64,000 nucleotides of DNA, from positions 1,431,001 to 1,495,000 of the forward strand of contig NC_088326.1 of assembly GCF_910592395.1 (NCBI RefSeq), written 5' to 3'. The notes beneath the pieces are model-generated. The model saw only the letters and a program-made list of their open reading frames with translations. It had not been told where the DNA came from and did no database searches. Shown here one piece after another: positions 11,200-23,099 of this stretch. Both the position numbers and the translations under genes were made by a program. Within the stretch, counting starts at the first letter, position 1; each line of letters starts with the position of its first letter. This DNA is from Lineus longissimus (Eukaryota; Nemertea; Pilidiophora; Heteronemertea; Lineidae).

Positions 11200-13880
11200 T
11201 GGTATGTTCTTCCAGCAGCCAAGGGAGGAATTCTAGTCTACCTGTCTGCGGTGTTCTCAGAGAAATCGCTGTTATACATGTTATACAGCTAGTTATCCGC
11301 AATGTATGTATATGTTCATGCTGTGTTTCCACTAAGTGCTAATTAGCATAAGCCGGGTAGGTAATACGTGGTTTGTTGAAGAAATATTCACATATATTTG
11401 AAATACAGAAAAATAAATTGTCCAACGCCTTGAGCTAAATCTTTGGGCATGGAAATGTCATAGGTTTCTTTGGTGCTGTTTTCGTACCTGCATCACCTCA
11501 CTTTCTGGGGCACCCTCCTTCCCCGTCTTCATCCATAGAGAGCCATGCTTTCAAAGTGATTCGCCAATAGAACGAACAGAATGTTAAATGCAATGCTCTA
11601 ATATTCCAATAGTCGGTTGAAAGTTATCCATTTCCGGACAACTTCAAATGATGCAAAATACCCATAACGTTGGCCACTATGCATCAAAACCTTGCATTCA
11701 TGCCTCAGTCTTTTAATTTCTCTTCGATTCTTCTCAATCTGTTCCCTTATGGGTGACTCCGACAGTATTTACAATGCAACATAAATTTTGTTTTCGGGCT
11801 TATTTGGAGGAAAGCTTGTTCCCAAGGATGAACATCATGGCCTTGCGGAGTTTACGAACAGACAGTAACCACCTCTCTGTTGGATTCCTTGGTAACCAAT
11901 ACGGTGTTTTGTTTAGGCTTTACAAGAAACATGCTGTCACGTCTTACAAAGTACTTCGTCAATTATAGAACAACGGAATGTAAGTAAGTTGATCACCTGG
12001 CGAGAGGTTTCAAACACGGAACTGCTCTCGCCAGTCTCGGCATTAACCCGCGTGAAAAAAAAACATGGCGGCCCTTCTTTACGTCATTCTTTAGGGTCGA
12101 TATTTTTGTTGACGTGTTTAGAAATTTTGCAATGCACTTTGCTGCGCGCTTTATCATATGATGCCAATTTTGTTAGAGAAATGTTGCTCTACGAATGCGT
12201 CATTTGTATAGTCTAGAAAGGGCCATTGATACAACGGGTAAAATTGCAAATGCCTGTTCATGTTGCATTGGCATGCAAGGAGAATACGAACGCAAACAGG
12301 TGTATTAATGTCATAATTACTTATATTACTAATGATGGATGACTTTGCTTGATTTTTACATGTAAATAGTCTATGCAAGTAATAATTCACTAGTACTGTT
12401 TCATTCTTTTGATCATGGTGAAAACTTCGCGCAAACGCTTCAAACAACACAATACAGATACAAACACCTTGCAAACGGTGAATAAAAATGCTCTCCCTCT
12501 AAATTTATATACCTCCAAATGCATACCTCGCTAATATATTTTCTCATTATAACTAATAACCTGCCGAGCCTTAATTCCAAGGAAATTTCTTTTCTTCAAG
12601 GTTTAACAACTCATACTTGGCAATAAACAATAAAACCTCAAAGCTGATGTTCAACTTGAAGCCTTACCAAACCTGCAGGCCTATTGCTTGCCTACGGTAT
12701 CTGTTTCATCTTGTTTTGTCTGTGGAAATAAGGCTATTTGTCCCGCGGACGTGAGCTTTTCTCCCTTGAACTTTATCCGTGCCGTGACGGCTCTTATTTG
12801 ATTGGTTGAACTTGGAATATGTAGGCCTACAATTCCTGTGACAACCTTTGACCCGGTTAGTATTGACAGAGACCGAATAGACGCTGATGCTGATCATGAT
12901 CTTGAAGACAGAACTTTACGACTGCTCAGTCAGCTGATAGCATTACACGGTATGTAACTGACGAATACACGTCAAAGTCGGCGTATGTAATAGCAAGAAG
13001 AACACTCTAGGTAATAGGTGTTATCAATAGTACGAATCCTTAAGAATGTCTAGAAAGAGAGTAGTGTCAATAACAAATTCAACCTTATGAATGCTTTCGA
13101 ACACAAGCGCGTGCACCTTTCTCAGTTTATTCAACAACATTTTTTGATAGTTCATGGTGTATCACAGCTTCAGATATTTGTCGGCGAGTTATTTTTTTTG
13201 TACAATATATCCTATGGTACATACAGAATAATAGATACATGTACATACATGCACGTTCAGCATTCGTTGATAGGCGAGACTTGAAAGAAATTTTCGCCAA
13301 TTACAAATTTTATGAAAATGTTGCGGTTTACAGGTATGCAAATGTATTTGTGTACACTCTGGTGAAATGCAATCGGTTAAATAAACTCAACTGTAAACAC
13401 GTCTATAGCAGGACAGACCAGTATTCATCGCAACCTCATCAATATTGTGGTACAGTACCGCTCTGTTTACGTATCACGTGATCGACACGTGATATATGGA
13501 AGGAGTACCGATGATGAAGCAACCCATTACGAAAACCATGACGTGCATACTAGACTCATCCTGGCATTTTCAATATACTCCGCCTGTCGTATGGCGAAGC
13601 GAATCTCGGGATGACTAGACAGGGTGATAACCTCTCCTATTGTGCATATCTAAGCAGTTCTCTCATGGCGGCACTAATTAACCGCCTATGCTGCTTGGAA
13701 CATCTTTTAACCTTGTGCAATTAGACATCCAACCTAAGCGAACTGGTGCATAAATACAACTACTTACCATGCTCCCACAAAAAAATTGTTAATTTTTTTA
13801 CCTGAAGTAGAAAATAATAACAGAACGCAGCAGTCAGTATTGTCTTATTGTCAACAAACGTTCAAATGATGCGCATCATA
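11200..13880. other. non-coding intergenic stretch
   Basis: No recognisable exons; open frames are short and without family features. It contains scattered homeodomain-type GCTAATTAGC-like words (about 11,339) and TACATGTA palindromes. Nothing else is supported. Confidence 0.45.
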
Positions 13881-13887
13881 CCGGGAA

Positions 13888-14168
13888 GATAATGCAGTCG
13901 CAGTGGGAAAAGCTCTAGTGCTGGCAGGGTTCTTGATTAGTAAACGAACGAAGTGACCTAGCCGGGGTCGAACCCACTTCGACCTTCCGAACATGACCCT
14001 GAAGATAATGCAGTCGCAGTGGGAAAAGCTCTAGTGCTGGCAGGTCTTCTTGATTAGTAGACGAACGAAGTGACCTAGCCGGGGTCGAACCCACTTCGAC
14101 CTTCCGAACATGACCCTGAAGCTAGCCGGGGTCGAACCCACTTCGACCTTCCGAACATGACCCTGACG
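13888..14168. repeat. 116-bp tandem repeat carrying tRNA B boxes (SINE-like, minus strand)
   Basis: Two near-identical 116-bp units begin at 13,888 and 14,004 (both GATAATGCAGTCGCAGTGGG), followed by a truncated third unit from 14,122. Read on the minus strand each contains GGGTTCGACCCCGG, a strong Pol III B box. Beyond the third copy the minus strand reads GATTCGCTCAGCTTCC, which could be a decayed A box. This looks like a tRNA-derived element whose 3' part has been tandemly amplified. Confidence 0.75.
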
Positions 14169-14219
14169 TCTACCGCTCCCGCAGAGACTGCGAGTAGAGG
14201 AAGCTGAGCGAATCATTAC

Positions 14220-17200
14220 TTAAAAATGACTTTATTTCGATTAACATTCCTATACAGACTTAAAAGATACATGTAGTGTTTATTCAAGTTCAATAAGTTA
14301 AACCTAGATTTCATAGTTTAAGCTCGAACTGAGACACAAGAGGTCAAAACAGCCATTTTCCAAATTTAAGCTGCGGGTTTCATATCTTTTTGTTCAGACA
14401 AATATTCGTGCGGTGTGCAAGAGCTTATCCTGGCTTTTAACTGTTAATCAAAAGCGATATATTTTCTCGTTATGGTCACTCCATGGCTTGGCAAGGGTTT
14501 GCTGATTCATCGGTTCTATGTCCCACGTAGGCTTCACGTTCTGAAAGAAAAGGAAAATGTTGAACTGCTTCAGTACAATTCTGACAACAGGCAATGCCGT
14601 ATCTGTCGTCAAGATGCAACAGCGTCCTCGTTCACGCCCTCGGTACAACATCCGAACCTCCATAATACCAAGACTTGGTCATCAATAATCCCTGGTCAAT
14701 TCCGTAACATGGACCTTTTCTGAGATTAAATGCAAACAAAACTATACTTTTTCTTCCCCATTACGTAATATGAATTCTGCACTTTCAATATTAGTGGTGC
14801 TGCGTTGAATACGTAATGGCATGATATAAATGAATATGCTCGATTATTGTATTCATACGGTTATCTGGTTATTAACACTCGTGTTAAAATACCCACAGAA
14901 CATTCCAAATCCCCCGTCGATAGCAAACTTTTCATTAAAGACGGCAATATTGCAAATATTCATGTAACCCAACGCATTCTCTGCAACACTATTGCCCCGT
15001 GTTGCGACGATTTCATCTGGTTTGACCGCTTAGGGCGTTTGTACTCTTATGATCTCTCATTTGACTAATGAACTGTGAAAATAAAACTCGGTATTTCCGT
15101 CTGTTGTTTTATTCATCGGTGAAAAATGCCAATATTGCTATATATGAATTTCTTGATTTCATTGAGACATGAATTATTTCCAATCAACTCAAAAACAGAT
15201 TGGCAGAGATTCGTAATAGCGCATTGATGAAATCAGAAACTTGGAAAAGAAGTAATTAAAAATGATCTCAGACATCGTACCTTTTAGTGTTACTAAAATT
15301 TGCCAAACGCAGCGACAATAATCGCAGGTTGGAGCGATAAAAATCGCACTTTGCGCTGTGCTTAGTTGGTAATCACAATTCTAGTCGACACATTAGAAAG
15401 GGCCCTTGGATGGGATGATGATGGTCGGCATATGGGCATAGCAACTCTAAATATTTGTAAATATGATTGGGATCAAATAAAACCTTCTTCAAGTGCACTT
15501 GAGGATGTGCCAGTGCATGGCTAATGATATGCACGTATACATGTAACTGTGAGACGAATGTGATCGCAATTCAACTTAGTTGTGCTTCAACAGTGTAGTC
15601 CGTCAATCAAAATTCAGATCTATGGAAAAAAATTGAAGGCGGAACCATAATTTATAACTTCTATACTCGAATGAGAGTCACCGGTCTTAGACCGTTTCTG
15701 AATAGAAAAATCAAAACATGGGAGATGTATTTCACATTGGTCGTTCCGTTCGAAGCCCCATTCAAAATTCAGTTTTTGGCAGTGCATTGCCGACGTGGTC
15801 TGGTGGGTCATGACGTCAATGAATTCCAGTCTAGACTCCACAGCTGGACGTTGATCCAATACTTTGGCATGAACGAAAGGTCAGGTATGAGCAAAACATG
15901 CAAAGAATTGCAAAGGCAATGGAGATTTGAAATTATCGCGTGTCGCCACTGTCTCCTCTTCCGGCAGTGGTGCCCTCTGCCAGCGATGCTTCACAAGCCA
16001 TGAAAAACATACTGCGATGAGTGAAGTTTACCAGGTGAATGGGATGTAAAGTGATAGGCCTATGGAACCTTGGCTCAGGGCCTACCTGGCACAGGCTTGC
16101 CAAGGTGAGCGAGCAGCTGGGTTGAAACCTTGGGCCCGCCTGGCACATCCAAGGTAATTCAGCCTGGGGTGAAAAGCTAAAGACGGCCCTGCCAAATAAT
16201 CAGGGCTTCCGAGTGTGTAAGGCATGCGAGACTTCGAGTGGCTTAGGCCCTTTGCTATCAAGGTCAACCGGGTACAGTTAGCAAAAGTTTGGTCAATTTC
16301 TCGCCCACTCAGGCCTATGAAGTCCCACTGTGTCCACACCAAACGAACCCTCGCACAGCTTGGCACAACGGTCAGATAATAAAAGATAAATACGACAAAT
16401 CCGTAAATCTCACAAAAATAATACTAGGCCCTTTGACTTAGGTTGTTGCTTTAGATGACCGTTACATAGGCCTAATTGGAACAGTTTTAACATAACACAG
16501 AGTAGGCCTACTTGATAATACGGATTTTAAACCAACACAATTATTCTGCGGTTTAAATTATTGCAGGATTTGGTGGGGTTGATGAAAAGCCAGCAGGGTA
16601 TAGCGGCCAAATATTCCCTGGAAGCAAGGATTTTGCCAACCCCCTTTTAAGCGCCACGTGCGTGATATCAAGATGCAATTACTCTTTGGAACCTTGTCAA
16701 TTTCATACAGCTTGTACTGGCGATAAGTCATTTATTGTCAATCAAAACAGCACACAAACATTTAGACCGTGCACTTCTCTTTTCACTTCGAGGCTTTCTC
16801 CAGCTGGGGCTACTTATACAATAGACAAATTGCTATAGGCATAATTGCCAGTTAGCCTGACACGCTTTCTACTTCCCTGATGCCATTTCGCCTGATTGTC
16901 ATATCACCTAATTGGAAATGGGGGTCAAATGGTCTCCTTTAATTGACGAATACATATAGTTAGGTGTATGGGTCGTGTTAGATTTGGGATTAAATTAAGT
17001 ATACGCGTGTATTCATCATACAAGCGTGACTAGTTTTGATGCAAATGTACTTTGAGATGCGGAGAGACCACTATAGGAGCCTTTTTGTAATCTAATATGA
17101 CATACATTGCTCCTATCTATGAAAAAGTCGCTTTAAATTCTTGTATTGACCGAAATACAAGGAATATAGTCTAAAAAACTTCGATCTCACCCGTCTCCAC

Positions 17201-20200
17201 TGTACATTTCACCAAGGGAAGCTGTGCTAATGTACAGGATACTCAAGTATAGAGTAAACATGAGACAAAACCGGATACTGTCTGTTTTTGTTTTCGTTTA
17301 TTAACTTGGAAAATGAATGTTGTCAGTGAAAATACTAGACAGTGTTGAAACGTATTGTTTCGGGTTTCAACGTTGAATCCTTTGAGTAATAGTCTCAATA
17401 GAGCTGCCACCCAATGGCTCCCATTACCAACTTAACATGATAGGTATTTTAACACAGCAAACTGCCACCCGCATAAAAAATGAATCTCAAGGCCTTGCTG
17501 AAAGCCTTCGATCAGCCCGCTATCCTTTATAAAATTCATCATAAGATTGTTGCGAAAGGTGGCGCAAAGAACTGGTGCCCGGACAATAACGGGAGCTTTC
17601 TGTCCACCGAACGGCTGGGGGCGATATTACGTATCATTTTGCACGGATTAACGGATCTGTGGTTTAAATCACTCGGCTGATCCCTCGGTCATTGTCGGCC
17701 TGTACGGGTCTATCCGTGAGAACCCCCCGCCACTGTGACCGTGCGGATTGAGAAGAACTTAGGTCGCGCGAAGTTCTTTTTTGCATAGCGGGCCCACGCT
17801 GGCAATAGCATATGAGATTATTCAATTCAAATGATAAAAAGGAGAATTGAATTCACTGTCTGGTGTCCTACATGAATAAGCATTTGTTGATTATGTTCAT
17901 AAAGATGGTAGGAGCCCCAAGCTGGTATCACCATGCAGATTTGATCATGATCCGTAGCCCTGGTTCTGTGTCGATCTTAAGGTGGCGCTGAGGGCCACCA
18001 TGGGCAAGGCTGCAGAAAACGCCTCAGCGAGTCTCAGGCCCGGGATTTTTCAAGTTCTATTACCAGAGCTCACTGACAACTGTACCTGATTAAATTTCCC
18101 AGTAGGCCCTTTTGAAAACAACACGTCTGGTAGGACCTAAATCATTGAGTAAATTAAAGCAACAGCAAGCGAACATAACAAATATTTATTCTGCTTAGTA
18201 GCATTTTAGCATTAACTAAATTCGCCACAGCACTTTCTTTGTTGTCAACTATTATATCTAAAACGAAAATAGAAATGGCTGTCGCAATATTTATCCTGTG
18301 TTTTACTCTGTTTGGTACTTCTCTGGTAATCCTTTGTACGACTCCGACCAATGAAGTATAATTCAGTGAAAAACCGCGACTCATGATTAAAACTGGGTTT
18401 CAACTACTTTTGTTTGTCAATATTTGCATAAAGTGTCAATCTGTATGTGTCTGAATGATTTGCCAGGGTGTGAACGGGCGCATACCAAATCAGACAACTG
18501 TCGAATATACATGTTCTTCTTTATTCTCGCTTCAGGATTGCAAGGAGAGAGGAAAGGACTGGATACCACGGTAGCAATGGGGGAAAAGTGATGACATAGA
18601 GTCACATGACTTGATGCCACATCGCGGAGTGGACGCCTCAGAGACTTCTTACAGTACTTGATAAATTTTCGCACGGTGCACTAAATAACCCAGGGCCAAA
18701 ACACCAGACAATACAACAATGGGACCAACAATACACAATTGATCGGCCAACGCAACTGTTATATTGCGTCATAATTCATAACCATGACGTAATAAACAGA
18801 CTACGTAATGATTGGTCGCAATTCCTTTTAGGATAAGTAAAACATGTATGCAGTTTTGTAGCCGAAATAAAAATATTTTGAAAGGTCGCGTTTAAGTGAT
18901 TGAATGCAGGACTGGGGCCCTCGCACGTGCCGAAACAGGTGCCCGTATCCCACCTTGGTTCACCGTTATCGGCAAGGACAACTCGTTTAATATTTTAGGA
19001 GGAATTTTGGTTAGGGAGGGTGATGTTGGGATTGCATGAAGGAAACACCCCGGTATTGTTCAACAGTTGCCCCTTACACATCCGCGGACGGGGCCTTGAT
19101 TCTTTGCCCAATGGAACTACACGTCTGTTTGTCAAAAAACATATTGATTTCTCCCAGAAATGTTTAGAAATTTACAGTGACAGCGACAACGACAGACGAT
19201 GACATTGACAAGTATCGCCCCCTGCGAATAGGCTCGCACACTAAATGACGGAGAGATTGCTGGACTTTCCCTTCGATAACATTTTGTTAGCATCGTGTAC
19301 GAAGTAGGCCTACGGTCTATTCGTGTGGTTCAAAGTTGCATCTGACACTGAATCATTGAGTAAAGGCTCCTCTGACTTTGAATACAGCGAGGTTCCTACA
19401 AGCAAGGCGCAGAGGCTCCCGTATAAGCCTTCAGAATTCAAAACTTCCAGAGAAGAACGCTTCTGTGACGGATTTTCCCACACACCTGGCGTCAATCCCG
19501 GTGCGCCATCTACCAAAGAGAATTCAAACTGAAATTCTTTCACGGTGTCGTGTCGGGGAGCATCAGGGACCAATATGAGTCGCCTACATCCGTGTCTCTG
19601 CACCGGTGATCACTGCTGATCCGTCTTAAGATCCGTCCTGTTGTCCAATTAATGCTAACCCCTTAGTTTTTCTTGGTCTTGGTGGCGAATATTGTCAACA
19701 GCCATGGTGATGCCTTCTTGTACACATGCATCTGCCTGTCTTTCAGTAAAGACAGACGTTTAGGTGAGTGTTGAATTCACAGGTGGCACCACCAGCCGTG
19801 TTATACATTTGTATTTAGATAATATTTTGACCACGGGTATATGTTATTTTTCGAAAGCAATCAAATTAGGGTGGAGAACTAGCTGATTTTATTCGATTGA
19901 ACACATGTACATTGGAAATCTTGGGACATGTCATGCCTGTTTGTTTGACAATTTGATAAAGACGGCTCATTCTGGAAAACATACAGCTGTTGTCCAGCTG
20001 AGAATGCACCAGATACGACAACGCCTCCTTGCGGCATTTCAAGGGGTCAACGCATTGAGCACTCCAAGTTGCTGTGCATGTACTTTCACAAATGGACAAT
20101 GTAAAAAGTCAAATATATAAACAGTTTGCGGCCAGGCGTTCAGATTAAAAACTGTGCATGTTGCTATCTAGGCTTAGCGCTACTAGACAGGTATTTCATT

Positions 20201-20316
20201 TGGAAGACAGTCTGAGAGCTGCACGCCAGGATGACGGAGGTATTTCCTTGAAAGACCGTAAGCTGAGCGCCGGTCCGCGACCTGTTTAACTCTTTGTCTT
20301 CGTTAAAGCAATTCCC
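14220..20316. other. non-coding intergenic stretch
   Basis: About 6 kb without a supported exon. Frames up to about 110 codons exist (for example 15,671-16,003 plus and 19,310-19,603 minus) but they overlap frames on other strands and show no domain. There is a dense patch of AGGCCTA-type palindromes at 16,060-16,510. A TTTATT at 19,888-19,893 could serve on the minus strand as a polyadenylation signal for the upstream cysteine-rich gene. Confidence 0.4.
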
Positions 20317-20588
20317 TTAAGCCTCGATGCACCTCCTCTTCCAGTTGCACTCGCCGCTGCAGCACTCGCTGTCCCAGCTGCACAAGCTGTCGAGAGCCTT
20401 ACAGAAGGCGCACTCCCCCTTGCTGTTCAAGTGCGTCTTGCTGCACAGGAGGTGATCGCAGCATCTGTCCCAAGGGACCCATGAGCACTCAGCGCCGAAA
20501 GGTCTGCCTTCTCCCTTGCAAACGTAGTCGTTGTCTCGCTTGGTCTCGAACAGGGAACGGAAGCTGTTGCTACCAGTGGACTTGGCAG
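20317..20588 (-). CDS. paralogue A, cysteine-rich coding exon
   Basis: Acceptor CAG at 20,591-20,589, TAA stop at 20,319-20,317. Carries the pro-region, the Lys-Arg site and all 12 cysteines in one exon. Confidence 0.88.
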
Positions 20589-21384
20589 CTGAAAAAAGAA
20601 TATCCGTGACCATACTGGGTGTTAAAGGGATAGCTTGGGTGTGAGATATGCTGGTTTTTCATAACTCATACAGATTTGAAATGGCCCAGTCTCAAAATAA
20701 TCTGCAGTACATGCCGTATACAATATCATGTACATGTAGTTGAAGTTCTAGCCGAAAGATGGCTGTTGCGTATGAATACCACCGCGGCTAGCGGTTTGAG
20801 CATAATAAAATTCAGTATTTAGTATTTCCAGTTGGGACAATTCCAGAGACATAAAGGTCAGCCGAATCAGTGACAAAATTTTTCCCCCAAAAAAGATAAA
20901 AATATACAAAAAAGCAAGTTATGCCTTCCGGTATATATGGCTCGGCAATCCCAAATGTATGGCCAATTTGAGAATTGGGCCAATGATGTAATCACAATTG
21001 ATTGGGTCGACGAAGTATAGGAAATTGCGTGCAATTTATAGATGGACTAAATTGCCATATTGAATACTTTCGCTGCACCAGATTGCGGCGTTTAGCCTTT
21101 TTTAAGGGGGTGCTGTCTGTAGTCCGCCCACAACAGTTGCAGTGCTGGTATACGCAGTCGACTTTTGTCCTGAAATTGTCTGGGCCAGCCGTTTGAACAA
21201 AAAAACAACTTTTTTTGGAAAAATGTACGTGTAGATTATTAGCACCATCCTTGAAACTGGGGCCGGGGTTGCCAGTATGGCTTCCAAAAAGTGTTGGTCC
21301 CCATCCGACGCGCAATGGTCACTTGATCTACTTACTTGTCAATGCGACGAGGCCAAGGAACGTCAAAGCAATTAAAGTTTTCAT
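20317..21384 (-). CDS. secreted 12-cysteine double-ICK / Dickkopf-N-like peptide, paralogue A
   Basis: Unrecognised gene for a small secreted protein, joined from exons 21,384-21,336 and 20,588-20,317 (phase-1 intron, GTAAG donor, polypyrimidine-CAG acceptor; 106 codons plus stop). Residues 1-16 form a signal peptide (MKTL start, Leu/Ala-rich core). Residues 17-34 are a short pro-region ending in Lys33-Arg34, a furin/PC-type site. The mature part has 12 cysteines at 40, 51, 59, 60, 65, 76, 79, 86, 92, 93, 97 and 103: two successive C-C-CC-C-C sets, the inhibitor-cystine-knot order. The second set (C-x6-C-x5-CC-x3-C-x5-C), preceded by C-x2, resembles the Dickkopf N-terminal domain. An acceptor at 21,397-21,398 shows that a 5' non-coding exon precedes the ATG exon. 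The paralogue lies just upstream. A secreted signalling, defence or toxin-like role is possible; the sequence does not decide. Confidence 0.8.
20617..20700. repeat. dispersed repeat family (three copies), copy 1
   Basis: Resembles 30,484-30,570 and 54,752-54,835. The shared order is TTAAAGGG/AAAGGAC, then a block around CTTGGGYRTGAGATATG, TTTTTCATA and (in the latter two) ACAAAAATGGCTTCCAG. This copy lies in the intron of the cysteine-rich paralogue A. No coding potential or terminal repeats are seen. Confidence 0.6.
21336..21384 (-). CDS. paralogue A, signal-peptide coding exon
   Basis: 49 coding bases from ATG (21,384) to the GT donor at 21,335-21,334. The start has A at -3. The exon itself probably begins at 21,396 after a TTTTTTCAG acceptor on the minus strand. 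It encodes 16 residues almost identical to those of paralogue B. Confidence 0.8.
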
Positions 21385-22359
21385 CTTGTCTTGATTCTGA
21401 AAAAACCCGAGAGAATGTTTAAGGAAACGATCGTCTTCTGCAAAGATAATGACAACCTATAAAGATCATGTGGAACTTGTCAATTCTACAATTCTGGCCC
21501 GCAGACACCGATGTCGAGGAACGAGGAACACAGCACGACCTTGAAAAGACAAGGTACTTCATCTCCGTCACTGGACTGAAGGCGTAGTGCAGGCAGGCTG
21601 AACGCAGATGAAGAAAAGAAGAATATATCCTTTCAAGACTAGCCTGGGGTCGAGTATACGACCCAGAGGAGAGGCTCATCGACGACTAGATCACGGCAAC
21701 TTTACGGCAACGCCGTAGGATGACTCGAGGTCTCAATGCACATGGAAAACCTGTAGATGGCTAATAAACATCACACACCACAAGTTATGTAAGTCTTTGA
21801 ACGCGCAGAGGGTATTTTTCCTTTGTTTGAAAAATGGGTCGAAAAAGTTGAGAGTCGAAAAAGGGGGATCGATCAAGGTGGGGCTAATAAGGGTGAAAAA
21901 AAGATGAGGCGAAATTCTGAGTCGAAAAAAGAATGGAGCGAAATTGAGAGTCGCCCAAGGATTCATTTGGAAAAAAAGGAAGCATGAAAGATGGCTCCTT
22001 GGCTCTTGATTGGTCAACTGGACAGGAAGTCCGCTTGAGGGAAGAAGTGAATGTATCAGAAACGGATGTACCTACCCTGTCTCGACGAATGCGCTGCTTG
22101 AAAATGTTGGCGGGTGAGTTCTGTGAGCTGGCTCAAAAAATCGAATGCGACTGGTATGCAAATCACAGAGCATAAATACCATGACGATAACTACAATAAT
22201 TGTGCCATGATTATTTTGATCGTTTATTTCCCAGACGACTAAAAAGTGTATCAAATGTTGCTGGTACTGTTCTTGAATTGGCCTCTTCTCGTCCAGTTCA
22301 AAGCCCGGCCAACGTTGGGTTCAATGTTCAATAGTTAGGACTATAGGCAGGAGCGAGGC

Positions 22360-22539
22360 CCGGTGTAATGTTTTTGAGTGTTTCTGTTTTTGAGTGTTTC
22401 CCCTCATTGTTTGGGAACGCTCAAAAATAGATTGACAAGTTTTTCTGTGTATCCCCCCTATTGAAAAGTCGTGGTCTCTCTAGCTGCCTATTGTTTGGAA
22501 ACACTGACACATGGGAAACAACCACAGATGTTACACCGG
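22360..22539. mobile_element. 180-bp MITE-like element, copy 2
   Basis: Same CCGGTGTAA...TTACACCGG termini and nearly the same sequence as 9,524-9,702. It lies downstream of the paralogue B stop codon, between the two cysteine-rich genes. Confidence 0.85.
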
Positions 22540-22848
22540 GGTGAGATTAATGTTAGGAAGTGACCAAAAGGTGACGCTTCTATTTCAAAGTACATGCTAG
22601 CTATTGAAACATGAAATACTGGGAACAACCAACGTGTCGCCGGCACTGACGAAAGAATTCAGACGGAGAAGTGATTGTATTAATGATTGTATTTGAAGTG
22701 AAAAGTTGTTATCAATTCAAATTCATGTTTGTTACGAACTCGAAAAAGAGGGCTTAGCATTTCTCAAAGGGGTCACAGTCAAAATGGTGTGATTGTTGTT
22801 TGTAGGTCCTATCATATAAGTATTATCTCGCGCGCGACCGTGTCCATT

Positions 22849-23099
22849 CTAAGTGTCCCGGACGCATTTCCCGAGCCAATTGCACTGGAGTCCCGGGCAG
22901 CACTGACTGTCCTTGCTGCAGTAGCTGTCGATGAATTTGCAGATTTGGCAGGTCCCCGCCTCCGTCATGTGAATCTTGTGACACTGCAGTTCATTGCAGC
23001 ACCTATCCCAGAAGGTCCAGGGACATGCTTCTCCGAGGGCGTTGCACTCTCCGCGTTTGAATATGGAATGAACGTTGCTTGATCCTGTCGACTTGGCGC
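22849..23099 (-). CDS. paralogue B, cysteine-rich coding exon
   Basis: Acceptor TAG at 23,102-23,100, TAG stop at 22,851-22,849. An open frame on the opposite strand (22,729-23,082) is only its antisense shadow. Confidence 0.85.

Noticed and set aside
22729-23082. 117-codon plus-strand frame rich in Ala/Val/Pro
   Set aside because: Exact antisense of the paralogue B cysteine-rich exon; the minus-strand reading explains it.
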